From Clostridiales bacterium (lineage in GTDB: Bacteria; Bacillota; Clostridia; Lachnospirales; Lachnospiraceae), in the NCBI GenBank assembly GCA_022778745.1, contig JALFSR010000043.1, forward strand, positions 1 through 61,190: DNA of 61,190 bases, in the 5' to 3' direction. The notes under the pieces are model-generated. The model worked only from the letters and a program-made list of their open reading frames with translations, was not told the origin of the DNA and did not search any database. Both the position numbers and the translations under genes were made by a program. Shown here piece by piece: positions 1 to 9,119 of this stretch (positions are counted from its first letter, which is position 1; every line of letters starts with the position of its first letter).

Positions 1-102
1 ATGATGCGGGTGTAATTTTCCATTATTGTCCCAATTCCTTAATGTTTGTGCTGACACCCCCAAAATTTTTGAAAACTCATGGATAGAATAGTATTTACTC
101 AT
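1..102 (-). mobile_element. tnpA: IS607-family serine recombinase TnpA, N-terminal part (MerR-like HTH), truncated by window edge
   Basis: Reverse-complement translation from ATG at 102: MSKYYSIHEFSKILGVSAQTLRNWDNNGKLHPHH, the MerR-type HTH start typical of IS607 TnpA. Confidence 0.8.
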
Positions 103-147
103 AATTTAAAACTCCTTATGTTTTTTCTATACTCTATTCTATCACTA

Positions 148-181
148 AAAGTTATAAATATCAATAGCTATTTATAAGTTT
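148..181. repeat. Imperfect inverted repeat upstream of tnpA
   Basis: ttataaata (152-160) / tatttataa (169-177), 8 nt loop, extendable outward with one mismatch. Confidence 0.5.
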
Positions 182-221
182 TTATAATTTTTGATAAACA
201 GTTGCATTACCTCCATATTGC

Positions 222-1088
222 TCACTGCTCAAAGTATTTTTCCTTAATATGAGCAACTGGCATATCTTTTCCTGTCCACAGACGAAATGCTTCTGCGCCT
301 TGATACAACAGCATATAAAGTCCATTCAATGTCGGACATCCAGCCTCTTTTGCAAGTTTCATCAGCTTTGTCTCTCTTGGACTATAGATAACATCGGACA
401 CAATCATTCCTTGATGGAACATTGACTTATCTTCAATGACGGATGCATCTTCATTCGGAGACATTCCTACATTTGTAGCGTTCGTTACAATATCACTTGT
501 ATCCAATTCTCTTTTTAATAATTCTTTATCCGCAATATCAAACAGCTGCACATGACACATTGTCTCTTCATTTAAACGTGCTGTCATTTCTTCTGCATGT
601 TTCCATGACTTTCCATGACGACAAAACAGTGAGATTTCTCTCACTCCATCCAATGCTGCCTGCACTAAAATCGCCATCGCTGCTCCGCCTGCCCCAAGTA
701 ATGTCATCTTTTTTCCGATAATGTCAAATCCTGCCTCTTGAATGGACAGCATATAACCAATTCCATCAGTATTATAACCATATAATTTTCCATCTTCATT
801 TACAACAGTATTCACTGCTCCAATGAGCTTTGCTGCTGGTGAAAGAAAATCACATAATTCACACATCCGTATCTTATCTGGCATTGTACAATTCCATCCT
901 CTCGCACCTAAGTGCTTCAATGCATCTACTGTCTGTTCCAGTTCTTCTTCTTTTGCATCAAAACTAAGATATACATAATTGATGCCTAACTGTTCAAATG
1001 CTTCGTTATGCATAAGTGGTGAAATACTATGCGATACTGGATGTCCCAATAACGCAGTTAATTTTGTATGCCCATTAATTATTCTCAT
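222..1088 (-). CDS. aroE: Shikimate dehydrogenase
   Basis: LLGHPVSHSISPLMHNEAFEQLGINYVYLSF, NTDGIGY, LLGAGGAA motifs. Confidence 0.95.
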   Translation of the reverse strand: MRIINGHTKLTALLGHPVSHSISPLMHNEAFEQLGINYVYLSFDAKEEELEQTVDALKHLGARGWNCTMPDKIRMCELCDFLSPAAKLIGAVNTVVNEDGKLYGYNTDGIGYMLSIQEAGFDIIGKKMTLLGAGGAAMAILVQAALDGVREISLFCRHGKSWKHAEEMTARLNEETMCHVQLFDIADKELLKRELDTSDIVTNATNVGMSPNEDASVIEDKSMFHQGMIVSDVIYSPRETKLMKLAKEAGCPTLNGLYMLLYQGAEAFRLWTGKDMPVAHIKEKYFEQ

Positions 1089-1106
1089 AATAATCCCCTT
1101 TCTTTT

Positions 1107-1141
1107 TGTCTGGACAGTTTTCGCATTGCTCTGTCCAGACA
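1107..1141. terminator. 11-bp perfect hairpin between DUF5688 gene and aroE; T-tract on + side
   Basis: tgtctggacag ... ctgtccagaca followed by gtttttatttt. Confidence 0.5.
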
Positions 1142-1161
1142 GTTTTTATTTTGACCAATTA

Positions 1162-2088
1162 TTATTCAATCATCGAAAAAGCTTTTTTCTCTCTGCTGAA
1201 ATAATAAATAGATGGCGTAAGCCGTTCGGTCGGTGTTGGAATCGTATCATATGTATGCCTTGCAGCTTCCTGATAAAACTCCAATTGATCCAATTGTTTG
1301 CAAAATGGCACTGCCACTGCCTCATGAACACTAAGCGGTGTGATAATTAAATCTGCATCTGCTTTTTTTGCAATTGCATCCCAAATATGCGGATAATACA
1401 TATATACCCCACCATAGAAATTTGCTTTATTAGAAACAACATACATATGCTGATACGCTGCATTTTCCATCTTCATACACTCTGCCAAAGAAAATTCCTG
1501 TTCTTTATCTGCCGTTTGCAGTTGTTTTAACATATCTCCAAATGTCAATGCAACTGGTGGAAAAAGTTTCAGCGTATTTGGAAGCGCAATCGAATACAAT
1601 TGTGCTTCGGTCTTTCCCCACATTTGCTGTATTGTATTTGTGATCTGTATACTTCCATATTCATTTTCTGAATAAGAGATGGATATATAATAGACAATCG
1701 CCATATCAAAAAAACGCCGATGCGGAACCGTCATAAGCTGTTTTCTATTTGTCTCATAGCCAATCAGGCGCATTGCGATCTTGTTTTTTGCGTAATCATA
1801 AGAAAGCAGATGTTCAATCTGCTCTTTTTTCCCGATACACATATTCTGAAAGATTGCTGTAATTTCCATCTGTATTTGATACAAATCTTCCCCACTTTTA
1901 TAACGCTTATAGTAAGGCTTGACATATACAGTAGGAGAAATTGTTCCTCCCTTCATGACAAATGCATCCCATATGAAATTGTTGTTTTTGTGAATTGGAT
2001 AAACTGTGACGAAATAGCCACTTGGAAGAGCCGCCGTTACAAAATCTGCGACAATCTTTAAAAACGTTTGATAGTTCATGAACAACAT
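1162..2088 (-). CDS. DUF5688 family protein
   Basis: Overall sequence pattern (MNYQTFLKIVADFVTAALP..., KNNNFIWDAFVMK) resembles DUF5688 proteins of Clostridia. Confidence 0.65.
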   Translation of the reverse strand: MLFMNYQTFLKIVADFVTAALPSGYFVTVYPIHKNNNFIWDAFVMKGGTISPTVYVKPYYKRYKSGEDLYQIQMEITAIFQNMCIGKKEQIEHLLSYDYAKNKIAMRLIGYETNRKQLMTVPHRRFFDMAIVYYISISYSENEYGSIQITNTIQQMWGKTEAQLYSIALPNTLKLFPPVALTFGDMLKQLQTADKEQEFSLAECMKMENAAYQHMYVVSNKANFYGGVYMYYPHIWDAIAKKADADLIITPLSVHEAVAVPFCKQLDQLEFYQEAARHTYDTIPTPTERLTPSIYYFSREKKAFSMIE

Positions 2089-2130
2089 TCCCTTCTATAT
2101 TAAATTATGGAATGCTGACTGAGAGAGAAA

Positions 2131-2202
2131 CACACCTGAAGGGAATCGAACCCCCGCGCGCAGATCCGGATTCTGCCGCTCTATCCACTGAGCTACAGGT
2201 GC
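2131..2202 (-). tRNA. tRNA-Arg (anticodon CCG)
   Basis: Reverse complement GCACCTGTAGCTCAGTGGATAGAGCGGCAGAATCCGGATCTGCGCGCGGGGGTTCGATTCCCTTCAGGTGTG folds as cloverleaf; anticodon loop ATCCGGA. Confidence 0.93.
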
Positions 2203-2298
2203 ACAATAAAAAATAATTCAGCAAATATGCTCCATCTGTGATAAAGAAAAAAAGAGCAGTTTTTTGGCAAGCCGCTTCACTGCCCTTTTCATATGCTG

Positions 2299-2853
2299 TT
2301 ATACTCTAGATAAGTACTCACCTGTTCTTGTATCAATCTTGATCTTGTCATGCTGATCTACAAACAATGGTACATAAACAGTAGCACCAGTTTCTACAAC
2401 TGCTGGCTTTGTAGCACCTGTTGCAGTATCACCCTTGAATCCTGGCTCTGTGTCAGTAATCTCTAATTCTACAAACAATGGTGCTTCTACTGCGAATACA
2501 CTTCCCTTATAAGAACAGATCTTACACATTTCATTTTCTTTTACAAACTTTAAGGAATCTCCTACTACATCTTCAGATACTGGAAGCTGTTCATATGTCT
2601 CCATATCCATGAAATAATATAAACTTCCATCTTCATATAAATACTGCATATCTCTACGCTCAACAAATGCATTTTCTAACTTTTCTGTTGGACGGAATGT
2701 CTTTTCTACAACACCGCCACTGATAACATTCTTTAATTTTGTTCTAACGAATGCAGCACCTTTTCCTGGTTTTACATGCTGGAACTCAATTACCTGATAA
2801 ACGTTACCATCCAATTCGAAGGTATTACCATTTCTGATTTCACCTGCTTGCAT
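2299..2853 (-). CDS. efp: Translation elongation factor P
   Basis: [43 protein letters not shown]-term [14 protein letters not shown]. Confidence 0.96.
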   Translation of the reverse strand: MQAGEIRNGNTFELDGNVYQVIEFQHVKPGKGAAFVRTKLKNVISGGVVEKTFRPTEKLENAFVERRDMQYLYEDGSLYYFMDMETYEQLPVSEDVVGDSLKFVKENEMCKICSYKGSVFAVEAPLFVELEITDTEPGFKGDTATGATKPAVVETGATVYVPLFVDQHDKIKIDTRTGEYLSRV

Positions 2854-2923
2854 CTTATTAACTCCTCCTTCGGATTATATTCCACCGTCCGTCTCTCAAT
2901 TGATTCGGACACATACCATTATT

Positions 2924-3448
2924 TTATAATAAATTTGATTGTTTTTCAAGTATTTTTTTGTTCTTATTATAAAAAATTAACACAATTTTTTCGAAATAAC
3001 GTTTTACTATAATCTGGATTTCTTCTTTTGGATGAATTGGCTTCACTAAAATTGCTGGAATTCCCGCCTGATTCGCACCATATATATCTGTAAAAATCTG
3101 ATCTCCAACAAATAATGTCGTCTTTTTATCGGTATTCATCAATTCCATTGCATGATAATAGCTTGCCACAAAAGGTTTATTCGCCTTATAAATATAGAGT
3201 GAATCCACAGTATTTGCAAATAACTTTACACGAGGTTCCTTATTATTAGAAATTAGGCAAGTCTTCCATCCCATTTCATGTAACTTTTTAAATAATTGTT
3301 TTGCACGCTCATCTGCTGGTGCATCGTGAGGTACTAATGTATTATCAATGTCAAATAATACTCCTCGAAACCCCTTTTTGTATAGACGCTCAAAATCAAT
3401 CTCATAGGTTGAATCCATATATATACTAGGGTAAAACTTCTTTAGCAT
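2924..3448 (-). CDS. yqeG: YqeG family HAD-type phosphatase
   Basis: GVLFDIDNTLVPHDAP, LISNNKEPRV, FVGDQIFTDIYGAN. Confidence 0.9.
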   Translation of the reverse strand: MLKKFYPSIYMDSTYEIDFERLYKKGFRGVLFDIDNTLVPHDAPADERAKQLFKKLHEMGWKTCLISNNKEPRVKLFANTVDSLYIYKANKPFVASYYHAMELMNTDKKTTLFVGDQIFTDIYGANQAGIPAILVKPIHPKEEIQIIVKRYFEKIVLIFYNKNKKILEKQSNLL

Positions 3449-3460
3449 CTTTTCCTCCGA

Positions 3461-3721
3461 TCAAAACTTGCATTTTTCCAATACTTCTTCGGTTACAATT
3501 TCAACAATAATAATATCTGAACCGACTTGACGTATTTTATTGAATGGGATCACATACTCCGTGTCTCTTCCAAACAAGCCACACACTCTTCCCATACCTG
3601 GTACAATAATTGCCAGCATACATCCAGTACAAATATCAAAATCAATATCGCTGACATACCCAAGTCTTTTGCAGTCACACATATTAATTACTTCTTTTTG
3701 TTTTAGATCACAGATACGCAT
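3461..3721 (-). CDS. ylmC: YlmC/YmxH family PRC-barrel sporulation protein
   Basis: MRICDLKQKEVINMCDCKRLGYVSDIDFD...; AGGAG RBS before this internal ATG (ORF track extends further upstream). Confidence 0.85.
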   Translation of the reverse strand: MRICDLKQKEVINMCDCKRLGYVSDIDFDICTGCMLAIIVPGMGRVCGLFGRDTEYVIPFNKIRQVGSDIIIVEIVTEEVLEKCKF

Positions 3722-3792
3722 CGTTGTCTCCTGATCCCGCTCTTTTTTTAACCTATGCAAAAATAAATGAAAAGGTGACTGAAAAACGACAT

Positions 3793-4257
3793 TTAAGATA
3801 ATTCATTTTTCTTTTTTTGCAGCAGTGATTCCAATTCCTGTACAAATATACTCACATCTTTAAATTCACGGTATACACTGGCAAAACGTACATATGCTAC
3901 TTCTTCTAAATCTTTCAGCCGTTCCATAACCAATTCCCCAATCAAAGAACTGCTGATTTCTTTTTCATCCATCGAAAAAATTTCATTTTCAACAGAATCA
4001 ATTAATTGATTAATCTGTTCCATTGAAACAGGACGCTTATGACAGGCACGAAGAATCCCTGCTTCAATTTTTGAGCGATCATATGGCTCTCGTTTATCAT
4101 CTTTTTTAATGACCATAAGTGGAAATGTCTCTAATTTTTCATAAGTAGTAAATCTTCTTCCACATCGTTCACATTGACGTCTTCTGCGAATGGAATCTTC
4201 TGCTGGTCTTGAATCTACAACACGCGATGAGTCGCAACTACAAAATGGACACTTCAT
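3793..4257 (-). CDS. nrdR: Transcriptional repressor NrdR
   Basis: MKCPFCSCDSSRVVDSRPAEDSIRRRRQCERCGRRFTTYEKLE. Confidence 0.96.
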   Translation of the reverse strand: MKCPFCSCDSSRVVDSRPAEDSIRRRRQCERCGRRFTTYEKLETFPLMVIKKDDKREPYDRSKIEAGILRACHKRPVSMEQINQLIDSVENEIFSMDEKEISSSLIGELVMERLKDLEEVAYVRFASVYREFKDVSIFVQELESLLQKKKNELS

Positions 4258-4273
4258 GTCTGTCTCCTCCTTT

Positions 4274-5878
4274 TTACTCTCGTCCGAATTCAGAAAGCTT
4301 TAACTTTGGATTTCTCTCCTCTACCATACCAACACTCCAGCTATTTACAAACAACAGCAATGGATTGCCCTTTAAGTCTTTGATTCGTTTCATATCGGAT
4401 GTTCCCTGAATCTTTGCCGGATCAATTTCTTCTTTGTTTTCAATCCAACGGATGTACTCATATGGCAGCTGCTCCAATCGAATTTCTACATTGTATTCAC
4501 TTTCAAGACGATATTTTAATACATCAAACTGCAGTACACCAACAACACCAACGATAATTTCTTCCATACCTGTATTGAATTCCTGGAAAATCTGAATCGC
4601 ACCTTCTAATGCAATCTGGCTGATTCCTTTAATGAACTGCTTACGTTTCATCGTGTCTACTTGACGCACTCTGGCAAAATGTTCTGGGGCAAATGTCGGA
4701 ATTCCTTCAAACTGTACTTTCTTTCCTGCACAAAGAGTATCTCCAATTGCAAAAATACCAGGATCAAATACACCAATAATATCTCCTGCATATGCTTCTT
4801 CCACGATTTTACGCTCTTGCGCCATCAGCTGCTGCGGCTGTGTCAGACGGATTTTTCTTCCTCCCTGCACATGATTAACTTCCATTCCCGCCTCGAATTT
4901 ACCAGAACAAATTCGCATAAATGCAATTCGGTCACGATGCGCTTTATTCATATTTGCCTGAATTTTAAATACAAATGCAGAAAATTCTTTGTCAAACGGA
5001 TCAACGACTCCTTCTACACATTTTCTTGGAAGCGGAGATGTCGTCATCGTAAGGAAATGCTGCAAAAAGTTTTCTACACCAAAGTTTGTCAAAGCAGAAC
5101 CGAAGAATACCGGTGACTGTTTTCCAGTGCTTACTAACTCCATATCCAATGGATCGCATGCTCCATCTAACAATTCAATATCTTCTTCGAGTTTTTCTTT
5201 TGCAAAAAATCCAATCTCCTCTTCCGATTCTTCTACTGATAACTGCTTGTTTTCTATCTCATGCATACCGGCATCTGCTGCTACAAAAGTTGTGATCTGT
5301 TTTGTATTGCGATCATATACACCTTTGAATGTTTTTCCACATCCAATTGGCCAGTTAATTGGGCATGTCTTAATTCCAAGAATCCGCTCGATTTCATCCA
5401 TCAAATCAAATGGATCATTGGCTTCTCTATCCATCTTATTAATAAATGTAAATATCGGAATATTGCGCAGTAAACATACTTTAAATAATTTAATTGTCTG
5501 TGCCTCTACACCTTTTGATGCATCAATTACCATTACAGCCGAATCCGCCGCCATTAATGTACGATACGTGTCCTCTGAGAAATCCTGATGTCCTGGCGTA
5601 TCCAAAATATTAATGCAGTAATCATCATAAAAAAACTGCATAACAGAAGATGTAACAGAAATACCTCTCTGCTTCTCAATTTCCATCCAGTCGGACACTG
5701 CATGTTTTGCTGTTTTCTTTCCCTTTACAGAACCCGCCTGATTAATGGCTCCTCCATAGAGCAAAAACTTCTCTGTCAATGTCGTCTTTCCGGCATCTGG
5801 ATGAGAAATAATCGCAAATGTTCTTCTTCGTTTAATTTCTTTTCCTAAGTCTGACATAATCTCCTCCAATTCACGCAT
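4274..5878 (-). CDS. prfC: Peptide chain release factor 3
   Basis: RRTFAIISHPDAGKTTLTEKFLLYGGAINQAGSVKGKKTAKHAVSDWMEIEKQRGISVTSSVMQF; start may be the internal Met at about 5857. Confidence 0.96.
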   Translation of the reverse strand: MRELEEIMSDLGKEIKRRRTFAIISHPDAGKTTLTEKFLLYGGAINQAGSVKGKKTAKHAVSDWMEIEKQRGISVTSSVMQFFYDDYCINILDTPGHQDFSEDTYRTLMAADSAVMVIDASKGVEAQTIKLFKVCLLRNIPIFTFINKMDREANDPFDLMDEIERILGIKTCPINWPIGCGKTFKGVYDRNTKQITTFVAADAGMHEIENKQLSVEESEEEIGFFAKEKLEEDIELLDGACDPLDMELVSTGKQSPVFFGSALTNFGVENFLQHFLTMTTSPLPRKCVEGVVDPFDKEFSAFVFKIQANMNKAHRDRIAFMRICSGKFEAGMEVNHVQGGRKIRLTQPQQLMAQERKIVEEAYAGDIIGVFDPGIFAIGDTLCAGKKVQFEGIPTFAPEHFARVRQVDTMKRKQFIKGISQIALEGAIQIFQEFNTGMEEIIVGVVGVLQFDVLKYRLESEYNVEIRLEQLPYEYIRWIENKEEIDPAKIQGTSDMKRIKDLKGNPLLLFVNSWSVGMVEERNPKLKLSEFGRE

Positions 5879-6008
5879 CCTTCGTTCGCTTTTGTTGAGC
5901 GTCGTGATTCATCTCATTTGATCGTGTGAATCAATCCTTCCATGCGGCATATTCTGATTGAGTATAGCATATTTTTTCTTGAAAAATCAAGGGGAAATTA
6001 CAAAAAAG

Positions 6009-6057
6009 AAACTGTTCTATGAAATAATCTACATCCACACAACAGTTTCTTTTCTCT
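6009..6057 (-). terminator. Rho-independent terminator downstream of the HPr-like gene
   Basis: aagaaactgtt ... aacagtttctt with T-tract on minus strand. Confidence 0.65.
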
Positions 6058-6081
6058 TTTTATATCTGATTTCTATTTTTT

Positions 6082-6336
6082 TTATTTGCCAGACAAATAT
6101 TCTTCAATTCTACAAATCGCATCATTTTCGTCTTTTCCGTTTACACAAACGGTTACTTTTTCTCCTGCATTTAAACCTAATGTCATCATACCCATAATAC
6201 TCTTTGCATTTACCTTTCTTTGTTCACTTTGTAGGTAAATGGAACTCTCATACTGGCTTGCCACTTGTACGAGCATGGCAATTGGTCTTGCTTCCAATCC
6301 TGATGGAAGCTGAATCGTAATCGTTTTGGAAATCAT
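6082..6336 (-). CDS. crh: HPr-family protein, Crh-like (no His at the position-15 equivalent)
   Basis: IQLPSGLEARPIAMLVQVASQY...NAKSIMGMMTLGLNAGEKVTV; GLEARP replaces GLHARP, Ser-46 region KSIMGMM kept; downstream of whiA as for B. subtilis crh. Confidence 0.8.
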   Translation of the reverse strand: MISKTITIQLPSGLEARPIAMLVQVASQYESSIYLQSEQRKVNAKSIMGMMTLGLNAGEKVTVCVNGKDENDAICRIEEYLSGK

Positions 6337-7295
6337 AATACTCCTCCTTTTTTCTCTCTGTCCCTATCAGCAATCGCTTTCAGTTTTCTCAATCGATGGT
6401 TTACTCCAGATTTTCCAACTGGAGGACTTAACGATGCCCCTAATTCTTTCAGTGATGCCTCTGGTTTGGACAGTCTCGCTAATGCAATTTCTTTTAGTTC
6501 GTCTGAAAGCTCCTCAAATCCGATATTTTCTTTAATATATACAATATCCTCGATTTGCTTAGCAGAAGCTAATACTGTTTTTATAATATTGGCAGTTTCA
6601 CAGTTCACTTTTCTATTTACTGTGTTACGCATCTCTTTCACGATGCGAACATTTTCAAGCCTCATCATGCCAGAATATGCTTCCATTATTCCAAGTAAAT
6701 CCGAAATCTGACTACTTTCTTTCACATAAACGATAAAATGACTTTTTCTCACTGTTATTTTTGCATCAATGGCAAATATGTGTAAGATTTCTTGGATTTG
6801 CTTCGCCCACCCCTCTAATGGACAAACAAACTCCAAATGGTAAGATTTTTCTGGATTTGTAATAGAACCAGAACATAGAAAAGCAGCTCTCATAAACGCT
6901 CTCTTACAGCATTCACTCATAATTACCTGGTGACTTACCAATGACTCTTTTGTTACTATCGCGCCGATACAATCATCTTGTTTTATTGCACTTAATAATC
7001 GCTGAACATCCGCCGAATCTACTACCGAAATGATATAAAAGCGGTTCTTTTTTAAATACACATGACGACGAACAGATACGCACGCTTTTATATTAAATGC
7101 TTTCTGCAAAATTGTAAAGCACTTTCTTGCAACAACTACATTCTCCGTTTGAAAACTAACCCATTTTCGATTTGTATCTGTTGTTTTTACTGTCGCAGTA
7201 AAACGAAACATTGCCGCAATCTCCGCAATCTGGCAATGCCTCGCACGAGGAATCGTTCGAGAAAGTTCTTCTTTTACTTCACTGGAAAATGACAT
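6333..7295 (-). CDS. whiA: DNA-binding protein WhiA
   Basis: MSFSSEVKEELSRTIPRARHCQIAEIAA...; C-term LGASLSPPVGKSGVNHRLRKLKAIAD. Confidence 0.95.
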   Translation of the reverse strand: MSFSSEVKEELSRTIPRARHCQIAEIAAMFRFTATVKTTDTNRKWVSFQTENVVVARKCFTILQKAFNIKACVSVRRHVYLKKNRFYIISVVDSADVQRLLSAIKQDDCIGAIVTKESLVSHQVIMSECCKRAFMRAAFLCSGSITNPEKSYHLEFVCPLEGWAKQIQEILHIFAIDAKITVRKSHFIVYVKESSQISDLLGIMEAYSGMMRLENVRIVKEMRNTVNRKVNCETANIIKTVLASAKQIEDIVYIKENIGFEELSDELKEIALARLSKPEASLKELGASLSPPVGKSGVNHRLRKLKAIADRDREKKGGVL

Positions 7296-7304
7296 TTTTT
7301 CCTC

Positions 7305-8174
7305 CTAGCGTTTTGAGTCTTTCTCAATATCTCTATGTTCTATTTTGAGTCCGTATTTTTTATTTTTATTTAGTATTTCAAATAATGCATTTGCCATTGT
7401 AACAGAACGATGCTTTCCTCCAGTACAGCCAACACTAATTACAAGCTGGTTTTTTCCTTCCTGAATATAATTTGGAATTAAAAATTGAATCATATCGGAT
7501 AATTTTTTCAAAAACTGTTTGGAAGCATCAAATGCCATCACATAGTCCTGCACTTCTTTCTCGTTTCCTGTCTTGTATTTTAATTCATCAATATAATAGG
7601 GATTTGGAAGGAAGCGTACATCAAACACTAAGTCTGAGTCAATCGGAATTCCGTATTTAAATCCAAAAGAAAGAACAGTAATATATAGGCTATTGTACAT
7701 CTTTCCTTTTGAGAAAATATCTTCCAGCTGACTGCGCAGTTCTCTCGTAAGAAGGCGAGAAGTGTCCACTACCCAATTCGCCTGTTTTCTTAAAAAATAA
7801 AGCATTTGACGTTCTAATGCAATTCCATCTTCGACACGGCCGCCTTCGGACAACGGATGATTTCGGCGTGTTTCCTTGAAACGTTTAATTAAACATTCTG
7901 ATGTCGCATCTAAAAATAAAATTTCATATCGAATATGATGCATTGTAAGACCCTCTAAGATGGATTCCATCATTTCAAGGTTTTTTCCATTTCGAATATC
8001 AATTCCAAGTGCAACCTTTTCAATATCGGAACTACTATTTAATGTGAGTTCAGCAAATTTATCCATTAATGGAATCGGCAAATTGTCAACGCAAAAATAG
8101 CCGAGGTCTTCCAACACTTTTAACGCTGTTGTCTTGCCAGCTCCGCTCATTCCAGTCACAATGATAAATCTCAT
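7305..8174 (-). CDS. rapZ: RNase adapter/nucleotide-binding protein RapZ (YvcJ)
   Basis: IVTGMSGAGKTTALKVLEDLGYFCVDNLP; SFGFKYGIPIDSDLVFDVRFLPNPYY; SVGCTGGKHRSVTMAN. Confidence 0.96.
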   Translation of the reverse strand: MRFIIVTGMSGAGKTTALKVLEDLGYFCVDNLPIPLMDKFAELTLNSSSDIEKVALGIDIRNGKNLEMMESILEGLTMHHIRYEILFLDATSECLIKRFKETRRNHPLSEGGRVEDGIALERQMLYFLRKQANWVVDTSRLLTRELRSQLEDIFSKGKMYNSLYITVLSFGFKYGIPIDSDLVFDVRFLPNPYYIDELKYKTGNEKEVQDYVMAFDASKQFLKKLSDMIQFLIPNYIQEGKNQLVISVGCTGGKHRSVTMANALFEILNKNKKYGLKIEHRDIEKDSKR

Positions 8175-8195
8175 TTTAATCCTCCATACTGCTCT

Positions 8196-9119
8196 TTAAT
8201 TAGTTTCAAACTTCTTTTCCCCAAACGTTCCCAGTCGTCTGACTTCCATCTCTAAATCAACTCCAAACTGTTGTTTAACACGCTTGGATACCTCTGTACA
8301 AAGTTTCATAATATCGGATGCAGTCGCATTTCCTCTGTTAATCACAAATCCGGCATGTTTTTCTGAAACTTGTGCATCTCCAATCCGAAATCCTTTTAAT
8401 CCAGCATCTTGGATTAATTTTCCAGCAAAATACCCTTCTGGACGTTTAAATGTACTGCCGGCACTTCCATATTCTAATGGCTGCTTTTCTCGTCTCTTTG
8501 CATTCATTTCATTCATCGTACTGCGAATTGTATCAGGATCTCCATCCTGCAGTTCCATTACACACGACAGAACAATATAACCGTTTTTTTCAATGCTGCT
8601 CGTGCGATATCCAAGTTCTAATTCTTCATTGGAAACTTCATGTATCGTTCCATTCGTATCTAACACTGTCGCAGATACAACAACTTGCTTCATTTCTCCA
8701 CCATAAGCACCGGCATTCATTCTTAATGCCCCGCCAACTGTTCCTGGAATTCCCGATGCAAACTCTAATCCTGTAAGACGATTCCGTAATGCTTCCTGTG
8801 CAATCGCCGCCAGCATTACGCCTGCCTGTGCAGTAATACGATTTCTCTCTGTATGATATTGATTCCAATGCTTCTGCATTGAGATAACTACACCATCAAA
8901 TCCTTCATCGCTGACAAGCAGATTACTTCCTCTTCCAAGTACAAACCACGCTGTATTTGTCTCCTTGCAAAGCCGCAGCACTGCCTTTAATTCTGCTTCT
9001 GATTTTGGTGTTACAAAGAAATGAGCAGGCCCGCCCACACGAAATGTCGTGTGAGCGTTCATCTGCTCTCCTATTATAATGTCTTCTGAATCCAATAATG
9101 CCTTTAATCTCTGCTCCAT
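8196..9119 (-). CDS. murB: UDP-N-acetylmuramate dehydrogenase
   Basis: NAHTTFRVGGPAHFFVTP; GRGSNLLVSDEGFDGVVI; GIPGTVGGALRMNAGAYGGEM; GSAGSTFKRPEGYFAGKLI. Confidence 0.96.
   Translation of the reverse strand: MEQRLKALLDSEDIIIGEQMNAHTTFRVGGPAHFFVTPKSEAELKAVLRLCKETNTAWFVLGRGSNLLVSDEGFDGVVISMQKHWNQYHTERNRITAQAGVMLAAIAQEALRNRLTGLEFASGIPGTVGGALRMNAGAYGGEMKQVVVSATVLDTNGTIHEVSNEELELGYRTSSIEKNGYIVLSCVMELQDGDPDTIRSTMNEMNAKRREKQPLEYGSAGSTFKRPEGYFAGKLIQDAGLKGFRIGDAQVSEKHAGFVINRGNATASDIMKLCTEVSKRVKQQFGVDLEMEVRRLGTFGEKKFETN

Noticed and set aside
4989-5588. 199-aa plus-strand ORF opposite prfC
   Set aside because: Fully antisense to a well-supported prfC gene; composition is typical of a shadow ORF and no RBS was seen.
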